Positions 31,611 through 41,636 are shown, numbered from the stretch's first letter. The stretch: DNA of 64,000 nucleotides from Vibrio renipiscarius (GCF_000827885.1 NZ_JTKH01000011.1:1-64000); one strand, 5' to 3'. Notes: generated by a model from the sequence alone, not told the origin. Numbers and translations: made by a program.

Positions 31611-32591
31611 ATGTTTAACGCTCTGATTTTGAACCAAGAAGAAAAACGTACTATTGCTGCTATCGAGCAGATTGATGAATCACAGCTGCCTGAAGGCGAT
31701 GTCTTAATCGAGGTTGATTACTCATCTTTGAACTTTAAAGACGGCCTAGCGATCACCGGTAAAGGTAAAATCATTCGTAACTTCCCAATGGTGCCAGGTA
31801 TCGATCTTGCGGGTACCGTGATTAGCTCAGAAGACAATCGCTACCAAGCCGGTGAAAAAGTCGTCCTCACGGGTTGGGGTGTCGGTGAAAACCACTGGGG
31901 TGGCATGGCACAACGTGCACGCCTAAAAGCAGATTGGCTAGTCCCACTACCACAAGGCCTAGACAGCAAAAAAGCAATGATGGTTGGCACAGCTGGCTTT
32001 ACCGCTATGTTATGTGTACAAGCGCTGCTTGATGCCGGTGTCAAACCGGAAGCGGGTGAAGTTCTTGTGACTGGCGCAAGTGGCGGCGTAGGTTCAGTGG
32101 CGGTAACGCTACTGGCTCAACTTGGCTACAAAGTGGCAGCAGTCACAGGCCGTGTAGAACAAAATGGCCCACTGCTTGAAAAGCTAGGGGCAAGCCGAAT
32201 CATTGATCGCAGTGAATTTGCAGAACCTGCACGCCCACTAGAAAAACAAATTTGGGCTGGTGCGGTTGATACCGTAGGCAGCAGCGTACTGGCAAAAGTG
32301 CTAGCACAAATGGATTACAACAGTGCCGTCGCAGCCTGTGGCCTTGCCGGTGGTTTCGACCTTCCGACCACGGTTATGCCATTCATCCTACGTAACGTTC
32401 GTCTACAAGGGATTGATTCTGTTTCATGCCCATTTGAAAAACGTATTGCGGCTTGGGAAAAACTGACTGAGCTACTGCCTGACAGCTACTTTGAACAAGC
32501 GTGTACCGAAGTAGAACTTGCTGAAGCACCAAAGTACGCTGAAGACATCACCAACGGCCAAGTCACTGGACGCGTCGTGATCAAGCTATAA
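31611..32591 (+). CDS. acuI: Acrylyl-CoA reductase AcuI/YhdH-type quinone oxidoreductase
   Basis: NADPH-dependent medium-chain dehydrogenase/reductase of the YhdH/AcuI family, which reduces the toxic electrophile acryloyl-CoA to propionyl-CoA. The 326 residues carry the GroES-like N-terminal domain (DYSSLNFKDGLAITG) and the Rossmann loop GASGGVGSVAVTLL. The zinc ligands of classical alcohol dehydrogenases are absent, as expected. GGAG precedes the ATG. It is a single gene with its own terminator, converging on a LysR gene. Confidence 0.93.
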   Translation: MFNALILNQEEKRTIAAIEQIDESQLPEGDVLIEVDYSSLNFKDGLAITGKGKIIRNFPMVPGIDLAGTVISSEDNRYQAGEKVVLTGWGVGENHWGGMAQRARLKADWLVPLPQGLDSKKAMMVGTAGFTAMLCVQALLDAGVKPEAGEVLVTGASGGVGSVAVTLLAQLGYKVAAVTGRVEQNGPLLEKLGASRIIDRSEFAEPARPLEKQIWAGAVDTVGSSVLAKVLAQMDYNSAVAACGLAGGFDLPTTVMPFILRNVRLQGIDSVSCPFEKRIAAWEKLTELLPDSYFEQACTEVELAEAPKYAEDITNGQVTGRVVIKL

Positions 32592-32611
32592 TGCTTAACG
32601 CATAAACGGAT

Positions 32612-32638
32612 AAGAGCCAGCATTGCTGGCTCTTTTGC
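32612..32638 (+). terminator. Terminator after acuI
   Basis: AAGAGCCAGC and GCTGGCTCTT form a 10-bp perfect stem with a 3-nt loop, followed by TTGCTTTC. It may also serve the convergent LysR gene. Confidence 0.85.
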
Positions 32639-32666
32639 TTTCTGGAAAGGCTAACATTCCACGAGA

Positions 32667-33617
32667 TCAATCCAATCCCATATCCTCGATTCGCTTGGCG
32701 ATCAAACGGCTGCATTCTTCTTTTACAATGCCACGTAACCATTCTTGCGCGGGTGAATGCTCGCAACGTGGATGCCAAATCAACGAGTAATCAAATGGCG
32801 TAAAGTGGAATGGCAAGGGCTTAACCACCAAATCATAACGTTCCGCCACTAAATAGGCTAAATCAGCGGGTACTGTGATAATCAATGGCATGGTATCGAC
32901 AATCGCCAACGCGGCTTCTAAATGGTAAGCGCGTAATACCATTCGACGCTGAGGGTGGCCCTCTAACGCTTGCTCAATTAGCGCCTTAACCCCATCACTG
33001 ATGGCAATCATCGCATGTGGGTAACTGAGATAATCCGCCAAACTCATTTCTTGATCCGCTAATGGATGGTGCTTGGATAACAAACAGAACACCCCAACAC
33101 GACCAATGACTTCGCTGCATAGTGGGTCAACCGCGCCAATCGGACGGCATATGGCTAAGTCTGCCCCTTCATAAGTCAACTGATCCGCTAACCTTCCGTG
33201 TTGTAGCGGTAAGAATTTCAACGACACCAAGGGGGCTTCTTGATAGATGCGCGGTAAAGCGAATGGCAAAATGGTTTGCATCGCATAATCAGTGGTTGCG
33301 ATGGTAAATCGCTGATCGCAACGCTGCGGGTCAAACTCTTTCGGTTCCAATAATTGACGCAATGATTCCAGCGGCTCCCCCAACCTTGCATTCATCTCCA
33401 ATGCTTTTTCGGTTGGAATTAATTGCTGGCCCTGACGAGTAAACAATGGATCATTGAGCAAACTACGTAGACGACCCAATACACGACTCATCGCCGATTG
33501 ACTTAAATTAAGCCGAGTCGCCGCCTTGCTGACACTGCTTTCTTCGATGAGCACACGCAATGCAACCAACAAATTTAAATCTCGACGGTAGATATCTTCT
33601 AGTTCCACTTTACTCAT
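32667..33617 (-). CDS. LysR-family transcriptional regulator
   Basis: A 316-residue LysR-type regulator. The N-terminal winged helix-turn-helix spans about residues 10-70 (SVSKAATRLNLSQSAMSRVLGRL as its centre), followed by a long linker helix and a substrate-binding-like effector domain. The sequence is of the NodD/LeuO-like branch, but I cannot name the ligand. It converges on acuI and is not divergent from any gene. Its upstream gap (33618-34041) holds an orphan terminator, so the usual divergent-target rule gives no clue to its regulon. Confidence 0.92.
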   Translation of the reverse strand: MSKVELEDIYRRDLNLLVALRVLIEESSVSKAATRLNLSQSAMSRVLGRLRSLLNDPLFTRQGQQLIPTEKALEMNARLGEPLESLRQLLEPKEFDPQRCDQRFTIATTDYAMQTILPFALPRIYQEAPLVSLKFLPLQHGRLADQLTYEGADLAICRPIGAVDPLCSEVIGRVGVFCLLSKHHPLADQEMSLADYLSYPHAMIAISDGVKALIEQALEGHPQRRMVLRAYHLEAALAIVDTMPLIITVPADLAYLVAERYDLVVKPLPFHFTPFDYSLIWHPRCEHSPAQEWLRGIVKEECSRLIAKRIEDMGLD

Positions 33618-33714
33618 CCAAGCTCGATTAATGGGCTAAGTGTACTATTAACTCACGCCACTTATCGAGTCATCATCGTGATATCCAAACATCGGGAAAA
33701 GAGAACGTAACCAT

Positions 33715-33880
33715 AAAAAAATCCCGCCTTTCGGCGGGGAAGCCCAAGAAAATTGGGGATAGTGTCGGAATGGTGTTAGATGAACGTCGTCAGTTATTCT
33801 TCTTTGATATTGTGGCTGACTCTCGCAAAAACCGCGTGTTTACGTTCAATAGGTCAATAAGCACAAGCATCAGAGCCAAA
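33715..33880 (-). ncRNA. Candidate small RNA or orphan transcript, minus strand
   Basis: A terminator (CCCGCC/GGCGGG stem at 33723-33738, then seven T on the minus strand at 33721-33715) points leftward in the 424-bp gap between LysR and tusA, where no gene ends. A second G/C-rich piece (CCCCAATTTTCTTGGG on the minus strand) lies just before it. The 5' end is not fixed; a weak -35/-10 pair (TTGGTT, 17 bp, GCTTAT) on the minus strand would start a transcript of about 150 nt. The longest ATG frame I found inside is 26 codons. A Vibrio intergenic repeat is the main alternative. Confidence 0.35.
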
Positions 33881-34041
33881 ACCAAAGGCTCGCGGTATTG
33901 ATATTCTGTCTATCACACTTAATTGATGTTGCTAGATTGTTAATAAATCTAAAACAAAAAGATCACATTGCCAAGTGATTATTGAATATTTTTTCTTCAC
34001 GAGTATTATCTATCGCCTCAGAAAGCAAACAAGTGACGACC

Positions 34042-34290
34042 ATGACATTTAATCCAGAACAGGCGACGCATACTTTAGAGGCAGAAGGACTACGCTGCCC
34101 AGAGCCAGTGATGATGGTCAGGAAGACAATCCGTAACATGCAAGAAGGGGATGTGCTGCTCGTCAAAGCAGATGATCCATCAACCACTCGTGACATTCCG
34201 AGTTTCTGCCGCTTTATGGATCATCAACTCGTTGCTGCACAAACCGAACAGCTACCTTATCTGTATCTAATTAAGAAAGGGCTAAGCTAA
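34042..34290 (+). CDS. tusA: Sulfur carrier protein TusA
   Basis: Persulfide carrier that passes sulfur from IscS toward TusBCD-MnmA for 2-thiouridine synthesis and to molybdenum cofactor. The 82 residues match E. coli TusA (81). The active Cys19 is in LRCPEP, and [13 protein letters not shown] follows. ATG 34042 was chosen for family length; the frame is open upstream to a TTG at 33982, and the ribosome binding site is weak. In V. cholerae it is a neighbour of the ilv cluster as well. Confidence 0.95.
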   Translation: MTFNPEQATHTLEAEGLRCPEPVMMVRKTIRNMQEGDVLLVKADDPSTTRDIPSFCRFMDHQLVAAQTEQLPYLYLIKKGLS

Positions 34291-34321
34291 ACAACGCTCA
34301 GTTCAGTAGAGAGATAACATG

Positions 34322-34349
34322 AAAAACGGCTGCCGATGGCAGCCGTTTC
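34322..34349. terminator. Terminator between tusA and the convergent membrane gene
   Basis: AAACGGCTGCC and GGCAGCCGTTT form an 11-bp perfect stem with a 3-nt loop, with T-rich tails on both strands. Confidence 0.85.
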
Positions 34350-34350
34350 A

Positions 34351-34611
34351 TTATTCGTCGTATTCTAATGTTCGGATTTCCGATTGTAATTTCCGAATCT
34401 GTTTCTGCATGGCACGCATTTCTTCATGCATCGGAATGATATAAGCCACTCTTACCCAAGACTCAACCGCAAGCCCTGCCAGAATGATAGCGCCAGCGAC
34501 CATCGGTAACCACATGTCGGTCAGCATCATCCCTAAAAATGTCAGTACCAAACCAAAAGTAAATAGATAGCTTTGACTCTTTGGGGACATCCCCATGTAA
34601 CGTGTCAGCAT
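34351..34611 (-). CDS. Small two-helix membrane protein, unknown function
   Basis: An 86-residue inner-membrane protein I cannot assign to a named family. It has two hydrophobic helices (about residues 15-32 and 36-55) followed by a charged, coiled-coil-like tail (EEMRAMQKQIRKLQSEIRTLEYDE). I chose the ATG at 34611 because GGAGGG lies 8 nt upstream; the frame is open to 34677. It is convergent with tusA and monocistronic. The layout resembles small scaffold or partner proteins, but no function is claimed. Confidence 0.8.
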   Translation of the reverse strand: MLTRYMGMSPKSQSYLFTFGLVLTFLGMMLTDMWLPMVAGAIILAGLAVESWVRVAYIIPMHEEMRAMQKQIRKLQSEIRTLEYDE

Positions 34612-34765
34612 ACTGTCGCCCTCCATCACTATTGTTATGGTTAAAGTAGCATGACCCCGAGAACACTTATATGTCATCGGTCACGCATTTCACCGATTTA
34701 ACACATCAAGCAACCCACCACTCGATGCAACGTCATTCCATGTATTGATAGCCAATATTGTGAAA

Positions 34766-34796
34766 CAAAAAAGGCTCTACCCAAAGATTAGAGCCT
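34766..34796 (-). terminator. Terminator after the CBP-like gene
   Basis: On the minus strand AGGCTCTA and TAGAGCCT form an 8-bp stem with a 9-nt loop, followed by six T. Confidence 0.85.
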
Positions 34797-34828
34797 GATC
34801 GTCATTAGATCACTTTATTGCCTGATTA

Positions 34829-36502
34829 TTAAGTGCGAGGCTTAAGATCCAACACGTGCAATAGACGTTCTGGTGTTCCTTCCCAAATCATAGGACGGCC
34901 TTTCGGATTGTCTTTTGTCCACCAACCAGTAAAGCGCTTGGTGTTGTATTGATAGAAGTTAGGGCCAGATAACACCGGAACCGTCACTTGATTTTCAGCA
35001 ATCAACGCCTGGATATTATTTGCAATTTGACGTTGCTCTTGGCTGTCCGCAGTTTTGTAGAAGCTATCAAGCAACTTATCTAAATCCGCATTTTGCCAAT
35101 GGTGCATCGCAAAGCGTGGCATACCTTCAGAACCTTGCAGACGTGAGTGGTAACCACTATCCCAATATGTGTGAGGAGTTGGACCATGGAAGTAGTTGGT
35201 GTACGCGATATCGTAGTCAGCATTAATCATCGCATTATTGTAGATAGAGAAGTCTGGAGTACGAGCCTTCACCTTGATGCCCACTTCGGATAACTGCTCT
35301 GTCGCCAACATCACGGTGTTGTTAAAGTCTGTCCAACCTTGTGGTGATTGAATATTCAACTCAAACTTCTCACCCGATGGTGATTCCACAAAACCATCAC
35401 CATCCACATCTTTATAGCCCGCTTTAGCCAGTGCAGCTTTAGCGTTCTCGGCCGAATACGTCATGAATGGCTTGTACTTGTTATGCGTTTTTTCATCTGA
35501 CCACGTTTCAAAGGCGTAGCCCAGACCCGATGCAAAGTCATTCAATACTGCGTTGCCATAGTTGGCAATATCAATCAGCGTTTGACGATCCAGAGCCATG
35601 GAGAAGGCACGACGGAACTCAACATCACTTAGGACTTCATGCTTCACTTTGTCTTTCGACTCATAGTTAAACACAAACGCTTGTGTTCCCGCAGGCGGAT
35701 ACCAGTAGCCATGATCCGGTGACGCCGCAAGATACGTTTTTTCAATATCAGGAACAAACGAACCACCCCAGTCAATGTTAGAGTTCATCAACTCACCCAA
35801 TACTTGGTCATTGTGGTTCATTTGCGGTACGCGCAAACAATCCACCTCTAGGTTGTCATTGTCCCAGTAATTTGGATTACGACACTGAAGGAACAAGGTT
35901 GAGGTAAATTTAGGTAACTCCGTAAATGGACCCGTACCAATTGGATTCGGGTTCATAAACGCCGCAGGGTCTTCAACACTCTTCCACTGATGCTCAGGCA
36001 CGACCGGCACTAACGCAATTTCGTAACTGATGTTGGTATTGACTTCATTCAGGTGGAAGCGCACTTGGTAAGGGCCGAGTTTTTCCACTGACTTAATTTT
36101 CGTATTGATACCGCGATCATCGATATTTGGGTTAGCTTCAACCAAGTTGAAGGTAAACACCACGTCATCTGCGTTAAACGTTTCACCATCAGACCACTTC
36201 ACCCCTTCACGTAAATCAAACGTGATACTGAGTAGGTCTTCACTCATCTCGTAGCCCGTCGCGAGGCGAAACTCTGGTACGTTACCCTTTAATTCATTGA
36301 ACACGACCAGTGGTTCAAAAATAAAATCACGCGCAGTGTGCAAACGAGAAACCGCATACGGGTTAAAGTTACGGATCAAGGAAGGGTTATGATTTGGGAT
36401 AATCGTGACTTTGGACAGACTGTCCAGATCGGCAGCAACCACAGATTGCGCAGATAGAGTCAATGCAGAAGCGATAACTGCAGAGAGTAGCGTGGTTTTC
36501 AT
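34829..36502 (-). CDS. CBP-like oligosaccharide-binding protein (SBP family 5)
   Basis: A 557-residue periplasmic substrate-binding protein of ABC family 5, with a signal peptide (cleavage after VVAA near residue 24). It closely resembles the Vibrio chitin-oligosaccharide-binding protein CBP, not the dipeptide binders. Shared landmarks are VRNFNP/IRNFNP near the N-terminus, CRNPNYWD followed by VDCLRVPQ (a likely disulfide pair), ASGLGYAFE, FTGWW and the C-terminal PERLLHVLDLKP. In V. cholerae CBP controls the sensor ChiS. No permease or ATPase genes adjoin it, so it may use a distant transporter or act as a sensor partner. The sugar is not certain. Confidence 0.85.
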   Translation of the reverse strand: MKTTLLSAVIASALTLSAQSVVAADLDSLSKVTIIPNHNPSLIRNFNPYAVSRLHTARDFIFEPLVVFNELKGNVPEFRLATGYEMSEDLLSITFDLREGVKWSDGETFNADDVVFTFNLVEANPNIDDRGINTKIKSVEKLGPYQVRFHLNEVNTNISYEIALVPVVPEHQWKSVEDPAAFMNPNPIGTGPFTELPKFTSTLFLQCRNPNYWDNDNLEVDCLRVPQMNHNDQVLGELMNSNIDWGGSFVPDIEKTYLAASPDHGYWYPPAGTQAFVFNYESKDKVKHEVLSDVEFRRAFSMALDRQTLIDIANYGNAVLNDFASGLGYAFETWSDEKTHNKYKPFMTYSAENAKAALAKAGYKDVDGDGFVESPSGEKFELNIQSPQGWTDFNNTVMLATEQLSEVGIKVKARTPDFSIYNNAMINADYDIAYTNYFHGPTPHTYWDSGYHSRLQGSEGMPRFAMHHWQNADLDKLLDSFYKTADSQEQRQIANNIQALIAENQVTVPVLSGPNFYQYNTKRFTGWWTKDNPKGRPMIWEGTPERLLHVLDLKPRT

Positions 36503-37048
36503 AGCGATACCTTATCAATGGATATGCACACAAAGTAACCACTTTGCTCACGGGCAGCAATCCAACCCCAATCACTAAAAAAACAAACAGTTGCACACGC
36601 GTTGCATTTCGCAATTCATTTGACCAATAAGCGACGTCTTTTTTCTCTCCAAAGCCATCAATTAGCGATTCAATTCAAATTTAATGGTTAAAAATGGAAG
36701 AAAATAACAACATAAACCCAAAGAAAGCCGCCTGCGATGAATCGAAGAAAAATGCGAGTCGATTAAAAGTTCATTCTTGTACCCTCTGCTCTGTAACAAG
36801 TTCTCAGCAGCAGAAGCCATTGAGCGCAACCCCCTGCGATTGGCCCTCTCACACACAATAAACCGTCGCGTAAACACAGCGCCAATCGGCCAGCCGCTTG
36901 TTTACCAACAAATATGCGCTGAATTAGGCAAAGTTAACCTTTCTGGCTATGAAATAAGCAACATTGCCTCTACTCCCATCTACAATATCTGGGTATACTT
37001 GATTGTTATTTTTTTTAAATCATTCAGAAGAATCGCGCGAACCTGACT
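36503..37048. other. Divergent intergenic region, CBP-like gene and glyQ
   Basis: 546 bp without a convincing gene. On the left, AAGG precedes the CBP-like ATG, and an inverted repeat CAAAGT-AACC-ACTTTG (36531-36546) lies in its leader. On the right, an AT-rich run (36999-37027) and a possible -10 TATACT precede glyQ, with no clear -35. I see no glycine riboswitch or T-box architecture. The open frames here lack coding character. Confidence 0.5.
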
Positions 37049-37987
37049 ATGCAAAAATACGATATCAAAACCTTCCAGGGAATGATCCTCGCGCTGCAGG
37101 ATTATTGGGCTCAAAATGGTTGTACGATTGTTCAACCGCTAGATATGGAAGTAGGTGCTGGCACCTCTCACCCAATGACATGTCTACGTGCACTTGGCCC
37201 AGAGCCAATGGCAACAGCGTATGTTCAACCTTCACGTCGTCCGACCGATGGTCGCTACGGTGAAAACCCGAACCGTCTGCAGCACTACTATCAATTCCAA
37301 GTAGCTCTAAAGCCCTCTCCAGATAACATTCAGGAGTTGTACCTAGGCTCACTTGAAGTTCTTGGTGTCGATCCGCTTGTTCACGATATTCGCTTTGTTG
37401 AAGACAACTGGGAAAACCCAACATTGGGTGCTTGGGGTCTTGGCTGGGAAGTTTGGCTAAACGGTATGGAAGTAACACAGTTTACTTACTTCCAACAAGT
37501 TGGCGGCCTTGAGTGTAAGCCAGTAACGGGTGAGATCACTTACGGTATTGAACGTCTAGCAATGTACATCCAAGAAGTTGACTCCGTGTACGACTTGGTA
37601 TGGAACGTCGCGCCAGACGGCTCAAACGTCACTTACGGTGATATCTTCCACCAAAATGAAGTTGAGCAATCAACCTACAACTTTGAACACGCCGATGTTG
37701 AATTCCTATTCAGCTTCTTCGAACAGTGTGAGAAAGAGTGTAAAAAGCTACTTGAACTTGAGAAGCCATTACCTCTGCCAGCTTACGAGCGCATCCTAAA
37801 AGCAGGCCATGCTTTTAACTTGTTAGACGCACGTAAAGCGATCTCAGTAACTGAGCGTCAACGTTACATCCTTCGTATCCGCGATCTGACTAAGTCAGTC
37901 GCAGAAGCATACTACGCATCGCGTGAAGCACTGGGTTTCCCAATGTGCCGCTCTGCAGAACAAAAAGCGAATAACGAGGAGAAGTAA
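37049..37987 (+). CDS. glyQ: Glycyl-tRNA synthetase alpha subunit
   Basis: Catalytic alpha subunit of the bacterial alpha2beta2 glycyl-tRNA synthetase. The 312 residues begin with the family's [17 protein letters not shown]. Class II motifs are visible (motif 2 region [18 protein letters not shown]), and GIERLAMY marks motif 3. glyS starts 3 bp after its stop, so the subunits are made together. Confidence 0.98.
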   Translation: MQKYDIKTFQGMILALQDYWAQNGCTIVQPLDMEVGAGTSHPMTCLRALGPEPMATAYVQPSRRPTDGRYGENPNRLQHYYQFQVALKPSPDNIQELYLGSLEVLGVDPLVHDIRFVEDNWENPTLGAWGLGWEVWLNGMEVTQFTYFQQVGGLECKPVTGEITYGIERLAMYIQEVDSVYDLVWNVAPDGSNVTYGDIFHQNEVEQSTYNFEHADVEFLFSFFEQCEKECKKLLELEKPLPLPAYERILKAGHAFNLLDARKAISVTERQRYILRIRDLTKSVAEAYYASREALGFPMCRSAEQKANNEEK

Positions 37988-37990
37988 CCC

Positions 37991-40057
37991 ATGGCGCACA
38001 ATTTTTTAATTGAACTCGGTACCGAAGAGCTGCCACCGAAAGCACTTCGCTCACTAGCAGAAGCGTTTGCAGCAAACTTTGCCGCAGAGCTAAACAACGC
38101 TGAAATCGCCTTTGATGATCTTAAGTGGTACGCGACCCCTCGTCGCCTTGCGCTTAAAATTGCCAACCTTGCCGATAGTCAAGCAGACAAAATCGTTGAA
38201 AAACGTGGTCCTGCTGTTTCTGCTGCATTTGACGCAGAAGGCAACGCAACCAAAGCCGCTCAAGGCTGGGCGCGCGGTTGTGGCATCACAGTAGACCAAG
38301 CAGAGCGCATGGTGACTGACAAAGGTGAATGGCTACTGTTCAAACAAGAAGTGAAAGGTCAGCCTGTTAAAGAGCTAGTGGTCGCTTTTGCTGCGAAAGC
38401 ACTCGCAAACCTGCCAATCCCTAAAGCAATGCGCTGGGGTAACTCTGACATTCAATTTATCCGCCCAGTGAAAACACTAACGATTCTGCTTGGTGACGAG
38501 CTAATCGAAGGTGAAATCCTTGGCGTTGCTTCTGCGCGTACTCTACGTGGCCACCGCTTCATGGGTGAACGTGAGTTCACGATCGATTCAGCGGATCAAT
38601 ACCCTGCGATTCTTGAAGAGCGCGGTAAAGTCATGGCTGATTACGATGCGCGTAAAGCCATCATCCTTGCTGATGCTCAAAAAGCAGCCGCAGCAGTCGG
38701 TGGTACCGCGGATCTAGAAGACGACTTGGTTGAAGAAGTCACGTCTCTGGTTGAATGGCCTGTTGTGCTAACCGCGAAATTTGAAGAAGAATTCCTAAAA
38801 GTTCCTTCTGAAGCGTTGGTTTACACCATGAAAGGTGACCAAAAGTACTTCCCTGTCTACGATGACAACAAGAAGCTACTACCAAACTTCATCTTCGTAT
38901 CAAACATTGAGTCGAAAGAACCTCGCCACGTTATCGAAGGTAACGAGAAAGTGGTTCGTCCACGTCTAGCTGACGCGGAATTCTTCTTCAATACTGACCG
39001 TAAGAGCCCGCTGATTGATCGCCTACCGCAACTTGAAACGGCTATCTTCCAGAAGCAACTTGGTACAATCAAAGACAAAACAGACCGCATCACTGAACTG
39101 GCTGGCTACATTGCTGAGCAAATCGGTGCTGACGTTGAGAAATCTCAACGTGCTGGCCTGTTAGCGAAATGCGACCTAATGACCTCGATGGTATTCGAAT
39201 TTACCGATACCCAAGGCGTTATGGGCATGCACTACGCAACGCATGATGGTGAAGATGAGCAAGTTGCACTGGCACTTTACGAGCAATACATGCCTCGTTT
39301 CGCTGGTGATGACCTACCAAGCACGGGCATCTCTTCAGCGGTTGCGATGGCAGACAAGCTAGACACTATCGTGGGTATCTTCGGTATTGGCCAAGCACCA
39401 AAAGGTTCTGACCCGTTTGCACTACGTCGTGCATCTCTTGGTGTGCTACGAATCATCGTTGAAAACGGTTACAACCTAGACCTAGTTGATTTGATTGCTA
39501 AAGCGAAATCGCTACTTGGCGACAAACTGACTAACGCGAACGTTGAATCTGATGTATTGGAATTCATGCTAGGTCGTTTCCGCGCATGGTACCAAGACGC
39601 TGGCTTTAGCATCGATATTATTCAAGCGGTATTGGCGCGTCGTCCAACCAAACCAGCAGATTTCGACCAACGTGTTAAAGCGGTTTCTCACTTCCGTGAG
39701 CTAGAAGCAGCAGAAGCACTGGCAGCCGCGAATAAGCGTGTAGGTAACATCCTAGCGAAATTCGATGGTGAGCTTGCGGCTGAAATCAATCTAGCACTAC
39801 TTCAAGAAGATGCAGAGAAAGCACTGGCGGAAAGCGTTGAAGTGATGACAGAAGCACTAGAGCCTGCGTTCGCAACGGGTAACTACCAAGAAGCGCTAAG
39901 CAAGCTGGCAGACCTACGCGAGCCAGTAGATGCGTTCTTCGACAACGTAATGGTAATGGCCGATGACGAAGCGTTAAAAACCAACCGTCTAACGCTACTA
40001 AACAACCTACGTAACCTATTCCTACAAATTGCAGATATTTCTTTACTGCAAAAGTAG
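37991..40057 (+). CDS. glyS: Glycyl-tRNA synthetase beta subunit
   Basis: tRNA-binding beta subunit partnered with GlyQ. The 688 residues match E. coli GlyS (689). The start [19 protein letters not shown] is diagnostic, an HD-like central domain contains [15 protein letters not shown], and a C-terminal anticodon-binding domain follows. Codon use is similar to that of glyQ and biased as in highly expressed genes. A terminator follows. Confidence 0.98.
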   Translation: MAHNFLIELGTEELPPKALRSLAEAFAANFAAELNNAEIAFDDLKWYATPRRLALKIANLADSQADKIVEKRGPAVSAAFDAEGNATKAAQGWARGCGITVDQAERMVTDKGEWLLFKQEVKGQPVKELVVAFAAKALANLPIPKAMRWGNSDIQFIRPVKTLTILLGDELIEGEILGVASARTLRGHRFMGEREFTIDSADQYPAILEERGKVMADYDARKAIILADAQKAAAAVGGTADLEDDLVEEVTSLVEWPVVLTAKFEEEFLKVPSEALVYTMKGDQKYFPVYDDNKKLLPNFIFVSNIESKEPRHVIEGNEKVVRPRLADAEFFFNTDRKSPLIDRLPQLETAIFQKQLGTIKDKTDRITELAGYIAEQIGADVEKSQRAGLLAKCDLMTSMVFEFTDTQGVMGMHYATHDGEDEQVALALYEQYMPRFAGDDLPSTGISSAVAMADKLDTIVGIFGIGQAPKGSDPFALRRASLGVLRIIVENGYNLDLVDLIAKAKSLLGDKLTNANVESDVLEFMLGRFRAWYQDAGFSIDIIQAVLARRPTKPADFDQRVKAVSHFRELEAAEALAAANKRVGNILAKFDGELAAEINLALLQEDAEKALAESVEVMTEALEPAFATGNYQEALSKLADLREPVDAFFDNVMVMADDEALKTNRLTLLNNLRNLFLQIADISLLQK

Positions 40058-40110
40058 ACGACCAAGATAAGGGCGCTTTTCACTCGGCGTCCATTATTCT
40101 TGTGTGATAA

Positions 40111-40145
40111 AAAGCCCAGCTCATTGAGTTTGGGCTTTTTTTATT
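40111..40145 (+). terminator. Terminator after glyS
   Basis: AAAGCCCA and TGGGCTTT arms, with an inner CTCA/TGAG pairing, followed by a run of T. Confidence 0.85.
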
Positions 40146-40270
40146 GAATCGTGATTTTGTGCTTTTCGTCTCTTATTCATTACGGTATGTTCAAGGATTA
40201 CTCGATTCGTCAGCGACGCACTGACGCCACGCACATGAAAGCAAACACAATGTATTAGGTTTAACAGCAC

Positions 40271-41518
40271 ATGCAGTTCTCTAAATTTGGTGAAAAATTC
40301 AATCAGTACTCTGGCATTACCCAGTTAATGGACGATCTTAATGATGGCCTGCGCACGCCGGGCGCCATCATGCTTGGTGGAGGCAACCCAGCCGCGATTC
40401 CCGCCATGCTCGACTACTTTCACCAAGCCAGTAACGAAATGCTCGCCAACGGAGAACTCATCGCCGCTTTAGCCAACTATGATGGCCCACAAGGTAAAGA
40501 TGCCTTTGTGAAAGCGTTAGCATGTTTGTTCCGCGAAACCTACGGCTGGGACATCAGCGAGAAAAACATCAGTCTGACCAATGGCAGCCAAAGTGGCTTC
40601 TTCTACTTGTTTAATTTACTCGCCGGTAAGCAAGCCGACGGATCACACAAGAAAGTCTTACTGCCACTCGCCCCAGAATACATCGGCTATGGCGATGCGG
40701 GCATCGATGAAGATATCTTTATCTCCTACCAACCGGAAATAGAGCGCCTAGATAACGGTTTATTCAAATACCACGTGGATTTTGAACAACTGACGGTGGA
40801 TGATTCGATTGCCGCGATCTGCGCATCGCGCCCGACCAACCCAACTGGCAATGTGCTGACCGACGAAGAAATTCATAAACTGGATAAACTGGCACGCCAA
40901 CACAATATTCCCCTGATCATTGATAATGCTTACGGCTTGCCGTTCCCAAATATCATCTTTGCTGATGTGCAGCCATTCTGGAATGAAAATACCATCTTGT
41001 GCATGAGCCTATCGAAACTCGGTCTACCTGGCGTACGTTGTGGCATTGTGATCGCCAATGAAACGATCACCTCTGCAATGACCAATATGAATGGCATCAT
41101 CAGCTTAGCGCCAAGTAGCGTTGGCCCTGCGTATGCCAACCATATGATCGAAAAAGGCGATTTACTCAAACTCAGTACTGATGTGATCAAACCGTTTTAC
41201 CGACAAAAAGCGCTGCGCGCGGTCGAACTGTTGCAACAAGCGATCACTGATGAGCGCTTTCGCATTCACAAACCTGAAGGCGCCATTTTCCTTTGGTTGT
41301 GGTTTGATGAGCTGCCGATCACGACCATGGAGTTGTATGCGCGTTTAAAAGCGCGTGGTGTGTTGGTTGTTCCAGGAGAGTATTTCTTTATTGGACAAAG
41401 CGAAGGCTGGGATCATGCGCACCAATGCTTACGTATGAACTACGTACAAGAAGATGAGATGATGCAAAAAGGCATTACGATTATCGCGGAAGAAGTGGCA
41501 AAAGCTTACGCCGAATAA
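40271..41518 (+). CDS. avtA: Valine--pyruvate aminotransferase (transaminase C)
   Basis: PLP enzyme that interconverts valine and pyruvate with 2-ketoisovalerate and alanine. The 415 residues align end to end with E. coli AvtA (417): SGITQLMDDLNDGLRTPGAI at the start, ASRPTNPTGNVLTDEE in the middle and the PLP lysine in CMSLSKLGLPGVRCG. It stands alone, with a strong terminator after it, and complements the ilv operon in this window. Confidence 0.96.
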   Translation: MQFSKFGEKFNQYSGITQLMDDLNDGLRTPGAIMLGGGNPAAIPAMLDYFHQASNEMLANGELIAALANYDGPQGKDAFVKALACLFRETYGWDISEKNISLTNGSQSGFFYLFNLLAGKQADGSHKKVLLPLAPEYIGYGDAGIDEDIFISYQPEIERLDNGLFKYHVDFEQLTVDDSIAAICASRPTNPTGNVLTDEEIHKLDKLARQHNIPLIIDNAYGLPFPNIIFADVQPFWNENTILCMSLSKLGLPGVRCGIVIANETITSAMTNMNGIISLAPSSVGPAYANHMIEKGDLLKLSTDVIKPFYRQKALRAVELLQQAITDERFRIHKPEGAIFLWLWFDELPITTMELYARLKARGVLVVPGEYFFIGQSEGWDHAHQCLRMNYVQEDEMMQKGITIIAEEVAKAYAE

Positions 41519-41550
41519 CCCATAGGGTACGATTCATCCAGCCCAAAACT

Positions 41551-41592
41551 AAAAAGAGCGCCCTTTCCTTTTCGGAACGGCGCTCTTTCTCA
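41551..41592. terminator. Terminator between avtA and hsp20
   Basis: AAAGAGCGCC (41553-41562) pairs with GGCGCTCTTT (41579-41588), with a 16-nt loop. T-rich flanks allow use from either side. Confidence 0.85.
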
Positions 41593-41636
41593 TTCTATAA
41601 CGTTCGCGATAAGGCGCGATTGATCGTCACAATGAA

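Noticed and set aside
33770-33901. A 43-codon plus-strand ORF in the LysR-tusA gap
   Set aside because: No ribosome binding site, unusual composition, and it overlaps the minus-strand terminator region; treated as chance.
36777-37046. Plus-strand ORF of 89 codons before glyQ
   Set aside because: Poor composition and it spans the presumed glyQ promoter; no supporting ribosome binding site.
36900-37048. A glycine riboswitch or T-box before glyQ
   Set aside because: No tandem-aptamer or specifier/antiterminator architecture could be read in the leader.
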